Source: Gallionellaceae bacterium (GTDB lineage: Bacteria; Pseudomonadota; Gammaproteobacteria; Burkholderiales; Gallionellaceae). Taken from it: a stretch of 44,751 nt of DNA. Under the pieces are notes generated by a model that saw only the letters and a program-made list of their open reading frames with translations, made no database searches and was not told the DNA's origin. Where the stretch lies: the NCBI GenBank assembly GCA_030834965.1, contig JAUQWW010000005.1:1-44751 (forward strand). Direction: 5' to 3'. This document shows, piece after piece, positions 37,184 through 44,751 of this stretch (within the stretch, counting starts at the first letter, position 1; each line of letters begins with the position of its first letter). Both the position numbers and the translations under genes were made by a program.

Positions 37184-38761
37184 TCATGCCTCCTTAAGTG
37201 CATTTAAATCATCCTTTGCAATGGGAAGTCGCAAGGTCACTACGGTTCCGCTGCCCAGTTCGGACTCGATGCCTATATCACCGCCATCAGATTCTATCAG
37301 CGACTTCGAGACCGCCAGCCCGATCCCGCTTCCCTTGCCCAGCGGTTTGGTGGTGAAGTATTCCTCGAATACACGCTCAAGCGTGCTCCTGTTCATGCCG
37401 GTGCCATTGTCGGTAACCGTCACCACGGCGTATTCCTCGCGGAGGCGGGTCGATATGGCGATGCGGGGTTTTGAGTCGGCCCTGCCCTCCATCGCATCTG
37501 CAGCATTGACCAGCAGATTGATGATCACCTGCGTGATGTGGTCGCCCACTGCGTACACTGCAGGAAGCTGCGCGTCGAGGTCAAGCACCAATTCTATGGT
37601 TCCGAAGCGCCGGTCAAAACTGATGAACTTGGCTGTGCTGCGAATCAGGTTGTTGAGATCCAGGAATTCCGGCTCATTCGATTGGGGCGTCGAGAATTCG
37701 GAGATCTGCCGGGTGATGTTCATGACCCGCCTGGCCTGTTCGATGATCATATCAGGGTGGTTGGTAGAACGGCGGTCGCCCCTCCCGTGCGCAATGCGCT
37801 GGTCCACCATCGCCTGCGCCGCCCCCACGATCGCAGACAGCGGGTTGTTGAGTTCGTGCGCCACGACGGCGGCGAGCGAGCCGACCGCCGCCATCTTTTC
37901 CTTGTGGAAACGCTGTTGCCGGATGAGCTCCATCTGCATCTCATTTTGGCGCAGCTCGAGCTGCATCTTGTTGACCGCATTCATGAGCGAGCCTAATTCG
38001 TCCCGGCGCGTCACCTTCAGCGGTTTGCCGCGGTATCCCTCGATAATTGCCAACGCACGATCCTGAACGCGCCGGATGTCCCAGGCGAGCCGGGTGACAA
38101 AAATCATCACCAGGCTGCCGATGAATACGATGCCGACAGCCGCTGTGAACGACCATATCAGGGAAATGCTGTCAAATGCTCTGTGGTACTGTTCCAGCAA
38201 GACTTGTTTGCGTTTGCGCATCTGGTTGGTAACCTGGTCCAGATCGACGACAAGCACGTGCAGGCTGTCCCTGACTCTGCCGATGGCTTGCCGGCTTGCC
38301 GGTTTGCCCGCCAAATCCTCAAGGTTCGCCTGCAGCGTAACAATATTGTCGGACAGGACGGGATAGAGCTGGGCAGCCCTGCCCAGATTCACCAATACGG
38401 TATTGGTCTGCACGGCGATGGTGCGCACGGCGGACTTCAGGTCTGGCAAATTCTTTTCATTCAATGAATAGTAATTATCGTTCACGATAAGAATGGCGCG
38501 CGTCACCAGCATGTTGAGGGCGAACTGCCGTTCTTCCTCTGCATGCACTGCCTCGAGCTGCTGCAGGTCCTGATAGAGAACATTGCGTTCCCGGGCCATG
38601 ATGAGTCCGGCAAATAAGGTGTAGATCAGGAAAAGTATCATCAGCCCGATACCTTTTGTCCGTACAGACATGCCGCCGAGCAGCTTCGGATGGCTGACAG
38701 GCACGGAAGTCTCCGTGTGCGTCTCCTTGTCTGCCTTGTCATGCACTTGATTCGTGTCCAC
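37184..38761 (-). CDS. Membrane sensor histidine kinase, partner of the sigma-54 regulator
   Basis: A 525-residue kinase. Transmembrane helices lie at about 37-56 and 199-223. A periplasmic helical sensor of about 140 residues (four-helix-bundle-like) lies between them, followed by a HAMP linker. The HisKA phospho-acceptor is His302 in VVAHELNNPLSAIVGAAQ. The ATPase domain has NLLVNAADAM, DNGTGM and GSGIGLAVSKSLIESDGG. The frame starts at GTG (38761); an internal ATG at 38671 (MSVRTKG), just before the first helix, is also a credible start. The gene lies 89 bases after the thioredoxin-like gene. The periplasmic sensor could contact the exported propellers or cytochrome encoded downstream; this is inference. 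Confidence 0.92.
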   Translation of the reverse strand: MDTNQVHDKADKETHTETSVPVSHPKLLGGMSVRTKGIGLMILFLIYTLFAGLIMARERNVLYQDLQQLEAVHAEEERQFALNMLVTRAILIVNDNYYSLNEKNLPDLKSAVRTIAVQTNTVLVNLGRAAQLYPVLSDNIVTLQANLEDLAGKPASRQAIGRVRDSLHVLVVDLDQVTNQMRKRKQVLLEQYHRAFDSISLIWSFTAAVGIVFIGSLVMIFVTRLAWDIRRVQDRALAIIEGYRGKPLKVTRRDELGSLMNAVNKMQLELRQNEMQMELIRQQRFHKEKMAAVGSLAAVVAHELNNPLSAIVGAAQAMVDQRIAHGRGDRRSTNHPDMIIEQARRVMNITRQISEFSTPQSNEPEFLDLNNLIRSTAKFISFDRRFGTIELVLDLDAQLPAVYAVGDHITQVIINLLVNAADAMEGRADSKPRIAISTRLREEYAVVTVTDNGTGMNRSTLERVFEEYFTTKPLGKGSGIGLAVSKSLIESDGGDIGIESELGSGTVVTLRLPIAKDDLNALKEA

Positions 38762-38774
38762 CGGCCTGTTGATC

Positions 38775-38807
38775 TGCCCCGATTCGTTTATATATGCCCC
38801 GGATTCG
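38775..38807 (-). promoter_or_regulatory. Direct repeat flanking a -10-like box upstream of the kinase gene
   Basis: TGCCCCGATTCG (38775-38786) and TGCCCCGGATTCG (38795-38807) repeat 20 bases apart. A minus-strand TATATA (38789-38794) lies between them. This could be an operator around the promoter of the kinase-regulator pair. A third GCCCCGAT occurs near 38844. Confidence 0.35.
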
Positions 38808-38850
38808 CCATTTCCCGGGCTGCGCTATTACTCAATCCGTCAAGCCCCGA

Positions 38851-39423
38851 TCAAACCGCAGCAATGCGCTGCACTGCCAGCTGCTGTTCGATCTCATCGA
38901 CCATCTTTGGTTCTGCCCATTCACGCGCGCCGATAATGATGCTGGCAATACTATGGTCGCGCCTCAGTAAGTAGGTTGTGGGAAAGCCGGTAATGCGCAG
39001 AGCACTGTTTGACAGCGCCTGGTTGCTATCCGACAGCAGAGGGAACGTGAGCTTGAGGCGCATGCCAAATTCGCGCGCAAGGTTGGCATCGCTATCGACC
39101 GTAATGCCGATGACCCGCAAATCTTCGGGGCGGAACAGCGCATTCAGTTTTTCCAGGTCGGGCATCTCGCGCCGACACGGTTCGCACCATGTCGCCCAGA
39201 AATTCACGACCAATGCGACATTGGCATAAGCCGAGAGTGGCGCTACGCGCCCATCCAGGCCGGGCAGCACGATATCCGGGAAGTGGTCGCCCTGTGCCGG
39301 TGCTTCTTCGGGCGTGGTATCACTGCAAGCGGGAAGCAAAGCGGCTGCCGCGCCAATCGCCGCAAGCTGCAATAGGCGCCGCCTGGGCAAGCTGGCCAGC
39401 GCGGTTTTTTTCGGCAACAGCAC
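38851..39423 (-). CDS. TlpA-like thioredoxin-fold lipoprotein
   Basis: A 190-residue thioredoxin-fold protein outside the cytoplasm, active site WCEPC (Cys80, Cys83) in NFWATWCEPCRREMP, with the cis-Pro in GFPTTYLL. The N-terminus has a twin-arginine-like motif (PRRRLLQL) and a lipobox (LPAC, Cys33), so it is probably a Tat- or Sec-exported lipoprotein. The GTG at 39423 is chosen because it lies one base after the ccmI stop (TAA-A-GTG) with AGAGG nine bases upstream. The open frame extends 16 residues into ccmI. Position after ccmI suggests a thiol-reducing role in cytochrome c assembly, parallel to CcmG. Confidence 0.85.
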   Translation of the reverse strand: MLLPKKTALASLPRRRLLQLAAIGAAAALLPACSDTTPEEAPAQGDHFPDIVLPGLDGRVAPLSAYANVALVVNFWATWCEPCRREMPDLEKLNALFRPEDLRVIGITVDSDANLAREFGMRLKLTFPLLSDSNQALSNSALRITGFPTTYLLRRDHSIASIIIGAREWAEPKMVDEIEQQLAVQRIAAV

Positions 39424-39424
39424 T

Positions 39425-40672
39425 TTATTTGACCTCTGTATCGATCTTGATGGCGATGCCGCTCGCGCCAATTTTCACCGGTTGCGAAAGCCCTTCCAGA
39501 TCTCCGGGACGGGTAGTCGCATTTCCAGCCTTTGATATGCGCGCACCAACCACAACCCGGGATGCCGAAGACAGTTTCATGTTGGGCATGATCGCCATGC
39601 TGTCATCCATCGTGAAGGTAAGCGGCAGATCCTTTACAGTCTTGCGCAAGGTTGCCAGCGGGGGGCCATGCAGTACGGCCGCATCGCGCGCGAAAACAAA
39701 GACCGTGTCGGTATCTGCAACGCGCGCCCTAAAGCCAGGGTCAAGATTCACGGTTCCGCTTACCGTTGCATTCCCGGACGCTGGCTGGTTTTGAACCTGG
39801 CTGGTTGCCGCCTCCGCGCCTGCAGGAGTTAGTCCGGCCAATTTCTGCGCCTGAGTGATGCTGCCGTTGACCGAGCGCAGGAAGTCGGAATCAGCCGGCA
39901 GCAGTTTGACGAGGTTTTGCCAGTAATTGATGGCGGCATTGTAGTCTTTGCGCTGAAAAGCCGCGGAGCCCGCCAGCGCCAGCGCCTTGATATTGGCGGG
40001 ATCTGCTTTCAATGCCTGCTGGATGATTGCTTCCGGCTCGCCCTGGAAATTCTTGCCTTGGGCCATTGCCAGCACGTCGGCATAATCGGCCAGCAACTGG
40101 GCGTTGTCGGGTGCCAGCGCTGCAGCGCGCCCATAGGCAGCGGCGGAAGCATTGAAGCGGCCCAGCACGCCATAGGAATTGCCCAGCATGGCCCATCCCT
40201 TGGCATCGTTCGGCTGGGCCTTGAGCTTTTGCTCCAGTCCCGACACCATCGCCTCAATCTGCGCTTGCGTGGCTCCTTGCGATTGACCCACTTCCGCTGT
40301 CTGGAGGTGCGGCTTCAGGCCTTCCGGCTTTCCCAGCAGCCAATAGAGCGAGATCGTCAGTGCCGGCACCGTAATCAAGGCCGCAATGATCATCCAGCGT
40401 CCGCTTGACGGCGTCGCTTCTTCCTCGCTTGCGCTGGAATCTTCCAGCAAGCGGCCTTCGAGCTCGTTCCGCGCTTCCTGATATTGCTCCTGGTTCAGCG
40501 TGCCTGCGGCCAAATCCGCATCCAGTTCACGCAGCTGATCGCGGTAAATTGACAGGTTGGCCTCAGAACGGCTGGAGGATCCGTCTCGCCTACTGCGCCC
40601 AAGCAGGGTAGGCAAGATGAACAGCAAGGCAATGGCAATCAGCAGCACGGCAATGATCAGGAATGTTGTCAT
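39425..40672 (-). CDS. ccmI: Cytochrome c maturation protein CcmI (CycH)
   Basis: System I assembly factor that holds apocytochrome for heme ligation by CcmFH. The 415-residue protein has an N-terminal transmembrane helix, the CcmI pattern NLSIYRDQLRELDADLAAGTL with an EARNELEGRLLED continuation, and a second helix near residue 100. A periplasmic TPR array (for example GWAMLGNSYGVLGRFNASAAAYGRA) and a C-terminal beta domain follow. Its ATG overlaps the ccmH stop by 4 bases. Confidence 0.92.
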   Translation of the reverse strand: MTTFLIIAVLLIAIALLFILPTLLGRSRRDGSSSRSEANLSIYRDQLRELDADLAAGTLNQEQYQEARNELEGRLLEDSSASEEEATPSSGRWMIIAALITVPALTISLYWLLGKPEGLKPHLQTAEVGQSQGATQAQIEAMVSGLEQKLKAQPNDAKGWAMLGNSYGVLGRFNASAAAYGRAAALAPDNAQLLADYADVLAMAQGKNFQGEPEAIIQQALKADPANIKALALAGSAAFQRKDYNAAINYWQNLVKLLPADSDFLRSVNGSITQAQKLAGLTPAGAEAATSQVQNQPASGNATVSGTVNLDPGFRARVADTDTVFVFARDAAVLHGPPLATLRKTVKDLPLTFTMDDSMAIMPNMKLSSASRVVVGARISKAGNATTRPGDLEGLSQPVKIGASGIAIKIDTEVK

Positions 40673-41148
40673 GATTGCGCCTTCTTGTTTGATTCAGACA
40701 GCAGCGCCGCCACGCGAGCCCGGTCTTCCGCGCTGAGCGCCGGCGCCTGCTGCATCGCCCTGCGCCGCTGACGCAACTTGACGACCAGTACGCCGAACGC
40801 CAGCACCAGCAAAGCGAACGGCCCGAACCACAGCAGCCAGGTGGTGGATTTCACCAATGGCCGGTACAGCACAAAATCACCGTAGCGCTTCACCATGTAA
40901 TCCACTATTTCCTGTTCAGACATGCCCTGGCGCAGCTTCTCGCGTACCTGATTCTTCAGGTCAATCGCAAGATCGGCATGCGAATCGGCGATCGTCTGGT
41001 TCTGGCAGACCAGGCAGCGCAGTTCTGCTGACACCGCCATGACACGTTTTTCCAGTGCGTCATCTTCAGCAACAGATGTCGCCTCGCCCGCATGAGACAG
41101 CGGCCAAGCCAGGGTGAGCAGGATGAAGAAGATTAATTTGCTATGCAC
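40669..41148 (-). CDS. ccmH: Cytochrome c maturation protein CcmH
   Basis: A 159-residue periplasmic thiol protein anchored by a C-terminal helix. A signal peptide is followed by the LRCLVCQNQTIADSHADLA motif (Cys45, Cys48), which reduces or holds the apocytochrome CXXCH thiols. YGDFVLYRPL and a transmembrane helix (about residues 105-125) follow. The start is GTG at 41148, eight bases inside ccmG. This is the short CcmH (CcmL-type); the CcmI part is a separate gene here. Confidence 0.93.
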   Translation of the reverse strand: MHSKLIFFILLTLAWPLSHAGEATSVAEDDALEKRVMAVSAELRCLVCQNQTIADSHADLAIDLKNQVREKLRQGMSEQEIVDYMVKRYGDFVLYRPLVKSTTWLLWFGPFALLVLAFGVLVVKLRQRRRAMQQAPALSAEDRARVAALLSESNKKAQS

Positions 41149-41668
41149 GATTCAGTTCCTTGATAAGCGGAATGAGCTTGTTTCTGAGGGCATCCGGCGT
41201 CACCGGCCCGGTATGCTTGTAACGGACGACCCCCTGCTTGTCGATGACGAAGGTTTCCGGCACGCCATACACGCCCCAGTCTATGCCGACATTGCCTTCG
41301 AGGTCATAGGCCGATACGAGATACGGATCGCCGCGTTCTGCCAGCCAGGCAAGGCCAGCTTCGCGCTTGTCCTTGTAATTGAGTCCGATGATGGGCACCA
41401 GGTTCTGTTGCGCAAATTCTACCAGCACAGGATGCTCCTCGCGGCAGGATACGCACCATGAGGACCACACGTTGAGCAGCCAGACCTTGCCGCGCATATC
41501 CTCCGGCGCGATGGTGCTGTTCTCCGCTTGCAGTTGTGCAATCCGGAATGCCGGTGCCGGTTTGCCGATCAGGGGCGAGGGCACCTCCTTGGGATTGAGC
41601 GTCAGCCCAACCGCCAGAAAGGCAAGGAGGACAATAAAACCTACCAATGGCCACAAAAAGCGGTTCAT
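41141..41668 (-). CDS. ccmG: Thiol:disulfide interchange protein CcmG (DsbE)
   Basis: A 175-residue membrane-anchored thioredoxin-fold protein that keeps apocytochrome or CcmH cysteines reduced. An N-terminal helix (residues 5-23) and the PLIGKPAPAF entry are followed by active site WCVSC (Cys72, Cys75). GVYGVPETFVIDKQGVVRYKHTG then follows, typical of CcmG. The ATG at 41668 is chosen for its Shine-Dalgarno (GAGGA) and family N-terminus; the open frame runs 14 residues further into ccmF. It lies 7 bases after ccmF and overlaps ccmH. Confidence 0.93.
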   Translation of the reverse strand: MNRFLWPLVGFIVLLAFLAVGLTLNPKEVPSPLIGKPAPAFRIAQLQAENSTIAPEDMRGKVWLLNVWSSWCVSCREEHPVLVEFAQQNLVPIIGLNYKDKREAGLAWLAERGDPYLVSAYDLEGNVGIDWGVYGVPETFVIDKQGVVRYKHTGPVTPDALRNKLIPLIKELNRA

Positions 41669-41675
41669 CGCATCC

Positions 41676-43664
41676 TCAACTTGTCTTTGCTGCTGCCATC
41701 GCCAATGCACCGGCCTCCGGCTGCCTGCGCCGTGAAGGCACGCGGTAGCGGCGATCGCTCACCGCCAGCATGCCGCCAAACGCCATGATCAGGCAGCCGA
41801 CCCAGATCCAGTCCACCATGGGCTTGTGCTGAATGCGCACCACCCATTCGTCGAGGCTCCTTGCTTCGCCGAGCGCAACATACAGATCGCGGAACAGCCC
41901 GGTGTCGATGGCGGATTCGGTCATGTTCATGGTTTGCACGTTGTAGATGCGCTTTTCCGGATAAAGCGTCGTCACACGGGTGCCATTCTGTGTGACCTCC
42001 ACTGCGACGCGCACCCCTCTATAGTTCGGCCCGGTCACTTCCTGAGCATTGATGAAGCGGAACGTGTAGCCGCCCACCGTCGTCATGTCTTCCGGACGCA
42101 TGACGACTTCGCTGGTGGTTTCATAGCCTTTGACCAGAGTCACGCCGAGAATGAATATGCCGATCCCGAAATGCGCCAGCAGCATGCCGTAGGTGGAGCG
42201 CGTCGTTCCGCGCAGTTTTGCCCAGACACCGGACGCGTTCTGCTCGCGTACCCGCATGACCAGATAGGCCAGGCTGGAAAGCAATGCCCAGAACCCGAGC
42301 GTGACGCCGCCGACGATGGGTGCTGTCCAGTGCCTGAATGCGAATATCACGATCACGGCCAGCGCCACGCTGGCCAGGAGCCAGCCCCACAATTTTTTCA
42401 GCAATTCGGTTGCGCTGGACTGCTTCCAGCGCGCAAACGGGCCGGCGCCCATCAGGAAAACGGCCAGCGCCATGATGGGCGCAAACACCGCATCAAAATA
42501 CGGTGGCCCGACGGAAAGCTTGCCGAACCCCAGTGCATCCATGAACAAAGGATAGAGCGTGCCCAGAAACACCGAAGCCGCAGCCACCATCAGCAGCACA
42601 TTGTTCACCAGCAGCATCGATTCGCGCGAAATGATGTCGAAACCGCCACCCAGCCCCACCTGCGGGCCGCGCCAGGCAAACAGTACCAGCGAGCCGCCCA
42701 CCACGATGCCGAGAAAGGCCAGGATAAATACCCCGCGCGCCGGATCAACCGCGAAGGCGTGCACGGAGGTCAGTACGCCGGAGCGCACCAGGAAGGTGCC
42801 AAGCAGACTTAACGAGAACGCGACGATGGCCAGAAGCACCGTCCAGTTCTTGAATGCGCCGCGCTTTTCCGTCACCGCCAGCGAATGCACCAGCGCAGTC
42901 GTGACCAGCCACGGCATGAACGAAGCATTCTCCACGGGGTCCCAGAACCACCAGCCGCCCCAGCCCAGTTCGTAATAGGCCCACCAGCTTCCCAGCATGA
43001 TGCCCAGCGTGAGAAATATCCATGCCACCGTGGTCCACGGCCGCGACCAGCGCGCCCAGGCGGCATCCAGCTTGCCGCCAAGCAAGGCGGCGATGGCGAA
43101 GGCAAAGGCCACGGAAGTGCCCACGTAGCCCATGTACAGCATGGGGGGATGCAAGATCAGGCCGGGATCCTGAAGCATTGGCGTCAGATCGCGTCCGTCC
43201 AGCGCAGCGGGCAGCAGCCGGTCGAACGGGTTGGAGGTAAACAGCATGAACAGCAGGAAACCGACAGAAACCAGGCCCATCACGCCGACCACGCGTGCCA
43301 GCATCTCTTCCGGCAGCTGCTTGCTGAACTGCGTTACCGCTACGGTCCAGATCGTCAAAATGAACGTCCACAGCAGCAGCGAGCCTTCGTGCCCGCCCCA
43401 GATTGCGGCAAAGCGAAAATGTGCGGGCAATTGGGAATTGGAATGTTGCGCCACATACAGCACGGAAAAATCATTGCCCAGAAAAGCCTGAGCCAGACAG
43501 GCAAAGGCAAGCGCAACAAACACGAACTGGCCTCGCGCTGCGGGCCGCGCCAGCGCCATCAATGCGGCGTTCCCGCGCGCTGCGCCGATGATGGGCAGCA
43601 CACCCTGCACCAGTGCCAGTGCCAGTGCCAGAATGAGGGCGAGATGGCCGATTTCAGGAATCAT
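41676..43664 (-). CDS. ccmF: Cytochrome c-type biogenesis heme lyase CcmF
   Basis: Core of the system I heme ligation complex, joining heme to apocytochrome c. The 662-residue polytopic protein has the tryptophan-rich WWD domain (GWGGWWFWDPVENASFMPWL) in the periplasm. Flanking histidines lie, for example, in LHPPMLYMGYVG, and the usual NSQLPAHFRFAAIWGGHEGSLLLW segment is near the N-terminus. The ATG at 43664 has GGAGG. It is first of a ccmF-ccmG-ccmH-ccmI-tlpA run. ccmABCDE are not in this window; they must be elsewhere. Confidence 0.95.
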   Translation of the reverse strand: MIPEIGHLALILALALALVQGVLPIIGAARGNAALMALARPAARGQFVFVALAFACLAQAFLGNDFSVLYVAQHSNSQLPAHFRFAAIWGGHEGSLLLWTFILTIWTVAVTQFSKQLPEEMLARVVGVMGLVSVGFLLFMLFTSNPFDRLLPAALDGRDLTPMLQDPGLILHPPMLYMGYVGTSVAFAFAIAALLGGKLDAAWARWSRPWTTVAWIFLTLGIMLGSWWAYYELGWGGWWFWDPVENASFMPWLVTTALVHSLAVTEKRGAFKNWTVLLAIVAFSLSLLGTFLVRSGVLTSVHAFAVDPARGVFILAFLGIVVGGSLVLFAWRGPQVGLGGGFDIISRESMLLVNNVLLMVAAASVFLGTLYPLFMDALGFGKLSVGPPYFDAVFAPIMALAVFLMGAGPFARWKQSSATELLKKLWGWLLASVALAVIVIFAFRHWTAPIVGGVTLGFWALLSSLAYLVMRVREQNASGVWAKLRGTTRSTYGMLLAHFGIGIFILGVTLVKGYETTSEVVMRPEDMTTVGGYTFRFINAQEVTGPNYRGVRVAVEVTQNGTRVTTLYPEKRIYNVQTMNMTESAIDTGLFRDLYVALGEARSLDEWVVRIQHKPMVDWIWVGCLIMAFGGMLAVSDRRYRVPSRRRQPEAGALAMAAAKTS

Positions 43665-44031
43665 TTATTGTCCTCCAGGTTTGCAGCAATCCCGCTGCAG
43701 CGTAGTGTCCGGCGCCAGTCGGCGCCATTAATGCCCAGTAACTTGTTTCCAGCTTCCGATGCTGTGCGGTATGCAACAACGCCCGGAACTTGACAGCCCC
43801 GGAACTTAACAGCATAGACACATATGGCCAAAAACCGCCGGATTGTACCAGATCGATTCGCCCTTTCGCATATGCGCAAGCGCGGGTTGTTGCCTGCCCA
43901 GCCTTGCGGGCCAAACACAAGCAGCGCATAGGCTGGATCTGCATTTTGGCAAAACTGTTCTTTCAAGCCGAGCCGTTCTTCACTAGAATTGGGCTCATTC
44001 AGCACAGCTTATTGCCGCAAAGGAGACAGCC
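43665..44031. other. Divergent intergenic region between ccmF and ridA
   Basis: 367 bases without a credible gene. It holds GGCGCC-AGTC-GGCGCC (43711-43726), a 16-base tandem repeat (43782-43813) containing a perfect plus-strand TTGACA, and a -10-like TAGAAT (43984-43989) about 43 bases before ridA. The minus-strand frame covering most of it shows no domain. Confidence 0.5.
43782..43813. repeat. Tandem 16-base repeat in the ccmF-ridA intergenic region
   Basis: CCCGGAACTTGACAGC (43782-43797) is followed at once by CCCGGAACTTAACAGC (43798-43813), with one mismatch. The first copy includes TTGACA, and a weak -10 (CATAGA) lies 17 bases after it on the plus strand. Confidence 0.7.
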
Positions 44032-44418
44032 ATGCCCTACAAGATCGTGATTCAAACCCCGGACGCACCCGCCGCCATCGGCACCTATTCCCAAGCCGTG
44101 CGCGTAGACGACACGGTATACCTCTCTGGCCAGATCGGGCTGGATCCCATCACCATGCAGATGGTGGAAGGCATAGACGCGCAGATTCATCGCGTGTTCC
44201 AGAATCTGCGCGCCGTGGCCACTGCAGCCGACAGCAGCCTGAACGATGTGGTCAAGCTGAACGTTTACCTCACCGACCTTAGCAATTTCTCCCGGGTGAA
44301 CGAAATCATGGCTACCTACTTCCACATGCCTTATCCGGCACGTGCGGCGGTGGGCGTGTCGGCGCTGCCGCGCGGGGCACTGGTGGAGATGGATGGCGTG
44401 CTGTGCATGCAGGACTAG
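44032..44418 (+). CDS. ridA: RidA-family enamine/imine deaminase
   Basis: A 128-residue cytoplasmic protein of the YjgF/YER057c/UK114 family, which hydrolyses reactive 2-aminoacrylate released by PLP enzymes such as threonine dehydratase. Family features: [25 protein letters not shown], the NLRAV segment, [12 protein letters not shown], and the C-terminal [19 protein letters not shown] with the conserved Arg. It has a clear Shine-Dalgarno (AAAGGAGA). recG begins 22 bases later and is probably co-transcribed. Confidence 0.95.
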   Translation: MPYKIVIQTPDAPAAIGTYSQAVRVDDTVYLSGQIGLDPITMQMVEGIDAQIHRVFQNLRAVATAADSSLNDVVKLNVYLTDLSNFSRVNEIMATYFHMPYPARAAVGVSALPRGALVEMDGVLCMQD

Positions 44419-44440
44419 ACAGGATATCCAGCACACCAAC

Positions 44441-44751
44441 GTGATTCCTGGTCCCATACCTAAAGCCACACTCGACAAGCTCGCCAAACTCGGCATCCGC
44501 CAGCGCTTCGATCTGGTGCTGCACCTGCCGCTGCGCTACGAAGACGAAACCCGCCTGCAGCCCATTGCCGAGCTTGTGCCCGGCATGGCGGCGCAGGTTG
44601 AGGGCGAGATCATCCACAGCGAGGTTGCGTTTCGCCCGCGCCGCACGCTGGTGTGCCAGCTACAGGATGAGAGCGGCATACTGCACCTGCGCTTTCTGCA
44701 CTTCTATCCCAGCCAGCAGAAGCAGCTCGCCGTGGGCAAGAAAATCCGCGC
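44441..44751 (+). CDS. recG: ATP-dependent DNA helicase RecG, 5' part
   Basis: The first 103 codons of RecG, cut by the window end. The helicase remodels stalled forks and branched DNA. The visible N-terminus has LAKLGIRQRFDLVLHLPLRYEDETRL, then the start of the wedge (OB) domain with VEGEIIHSEVAFRPRRTL, the typical RecG pattern. The start is taken as GTG at 44441, because no ATG is in frame nearby. An AGGA lies rather far upstream (about 17 bases). The helicase domains lie beyond the window. Confidence 0.9.
   Translation, partial: MIPGPIPKATLDKLAKLGIRQRFDLVLHLPLRYEDETRLQPIAELVPGMAAQVEGEIIHSEVAFRPRRTLVCQLQDESGILHLRFLHFYPSQQKQLAVGKKIR

Noticed and set aside
43661-44005. Minus-strand 114-residue frame upstream of and touching ccmF, considered as a possible ccmE or ccmD
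   Set aside because: No heme-binding His motif, signal anchor or OB-fold pattern of CcmE; it covers the promoter region and a tandem repeat.

Overview
The window reads as a chromosomal segment of a betaproteobacterium, most likely of the Nitrosomonadales/Gallionellaceae type. This rests on synteny and content: the algZR-hemCDXY block, ppc opposite hemC, system I cytochrome c maturation genes, a copper nitrite reductase and several small c-type cytochromes. The genus is an inference, because no rRNA or marker tree can be computed here. No transposase, integrase, CRISPR array or rRNA gene was seen.

Layout. 1-2.9 kb: aconitase A (minus). 3.3-4.2 kb: two tandem, paralogous small secreted proteins of unknown family (plus). 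4.4-5.4 kb: nirK (minus), with a strong terminator and a 670-bp upstream region rich in repeats and holding an FNR-like box. 6.0-6.9 kb: a DUF1566-type lipoprotein (plus), and tRNA-Pro(CGG) two bases behind ispB (minus). 7.9-12 kb: cstA-ybdD (plus), grxD (plus) and argH (minus). 12-22.8 kb: algZ-algR, an unusual SEC-C/TPR/methyltransferase gene, ppc (minus), then hemC-hemD-hemX-hemY. 22.8-27.2 kb: lgt (minus), ilvD overlapping a hemerythrin-like gene, an orphan ParA ATPase, and a small cytochrome c behind a perfect FNR-type palindrome. 27.3-32.1 kb: a complete branched-chain amino acid ABC transporter, livKHMGF. 32.2-43.7 kb: a co-directional minus-strand array whose transcription order is ccmF-ccmG-ccmH-ccmI-tlpA-like, histidine kinase, sigma-54 response regulator, Sel1-repeat protein, monoheme cytochrome c, and two paralogous seven-bladed beta-propeller proteins. 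44.0-44.8 kb: ridA and the 5' end of recG.

The least familiar part is the minus-strand module at 32.2-38.8 kb. A membrane histidine kinase and an NtrC-type regulator sit directly upstream of exported proteins: a Sel1 protein, a cytochrome c translationally coupled to a soluble propeller, and a lipoprotein propeller. All of these lie downstream of genes that assemble c-type cytochromes. I read it as a candidate periplasmic redox- or ligand-sensing system; its signal is unknown.

Other links between genes: nirK and the small cytochrome c at 26.8 kb each have an FNR-type box and may belong to one low-oxygen/NO regulon. The hemerythrin-like protein overlaps ilvD, whose product carries an oxygen/NO-sensitive Fe-S cluster. 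Heme synthesis (hemCDXY) and cytochrome maturation (ccmFGHI) fit a respiration based on c-type cytochromes.
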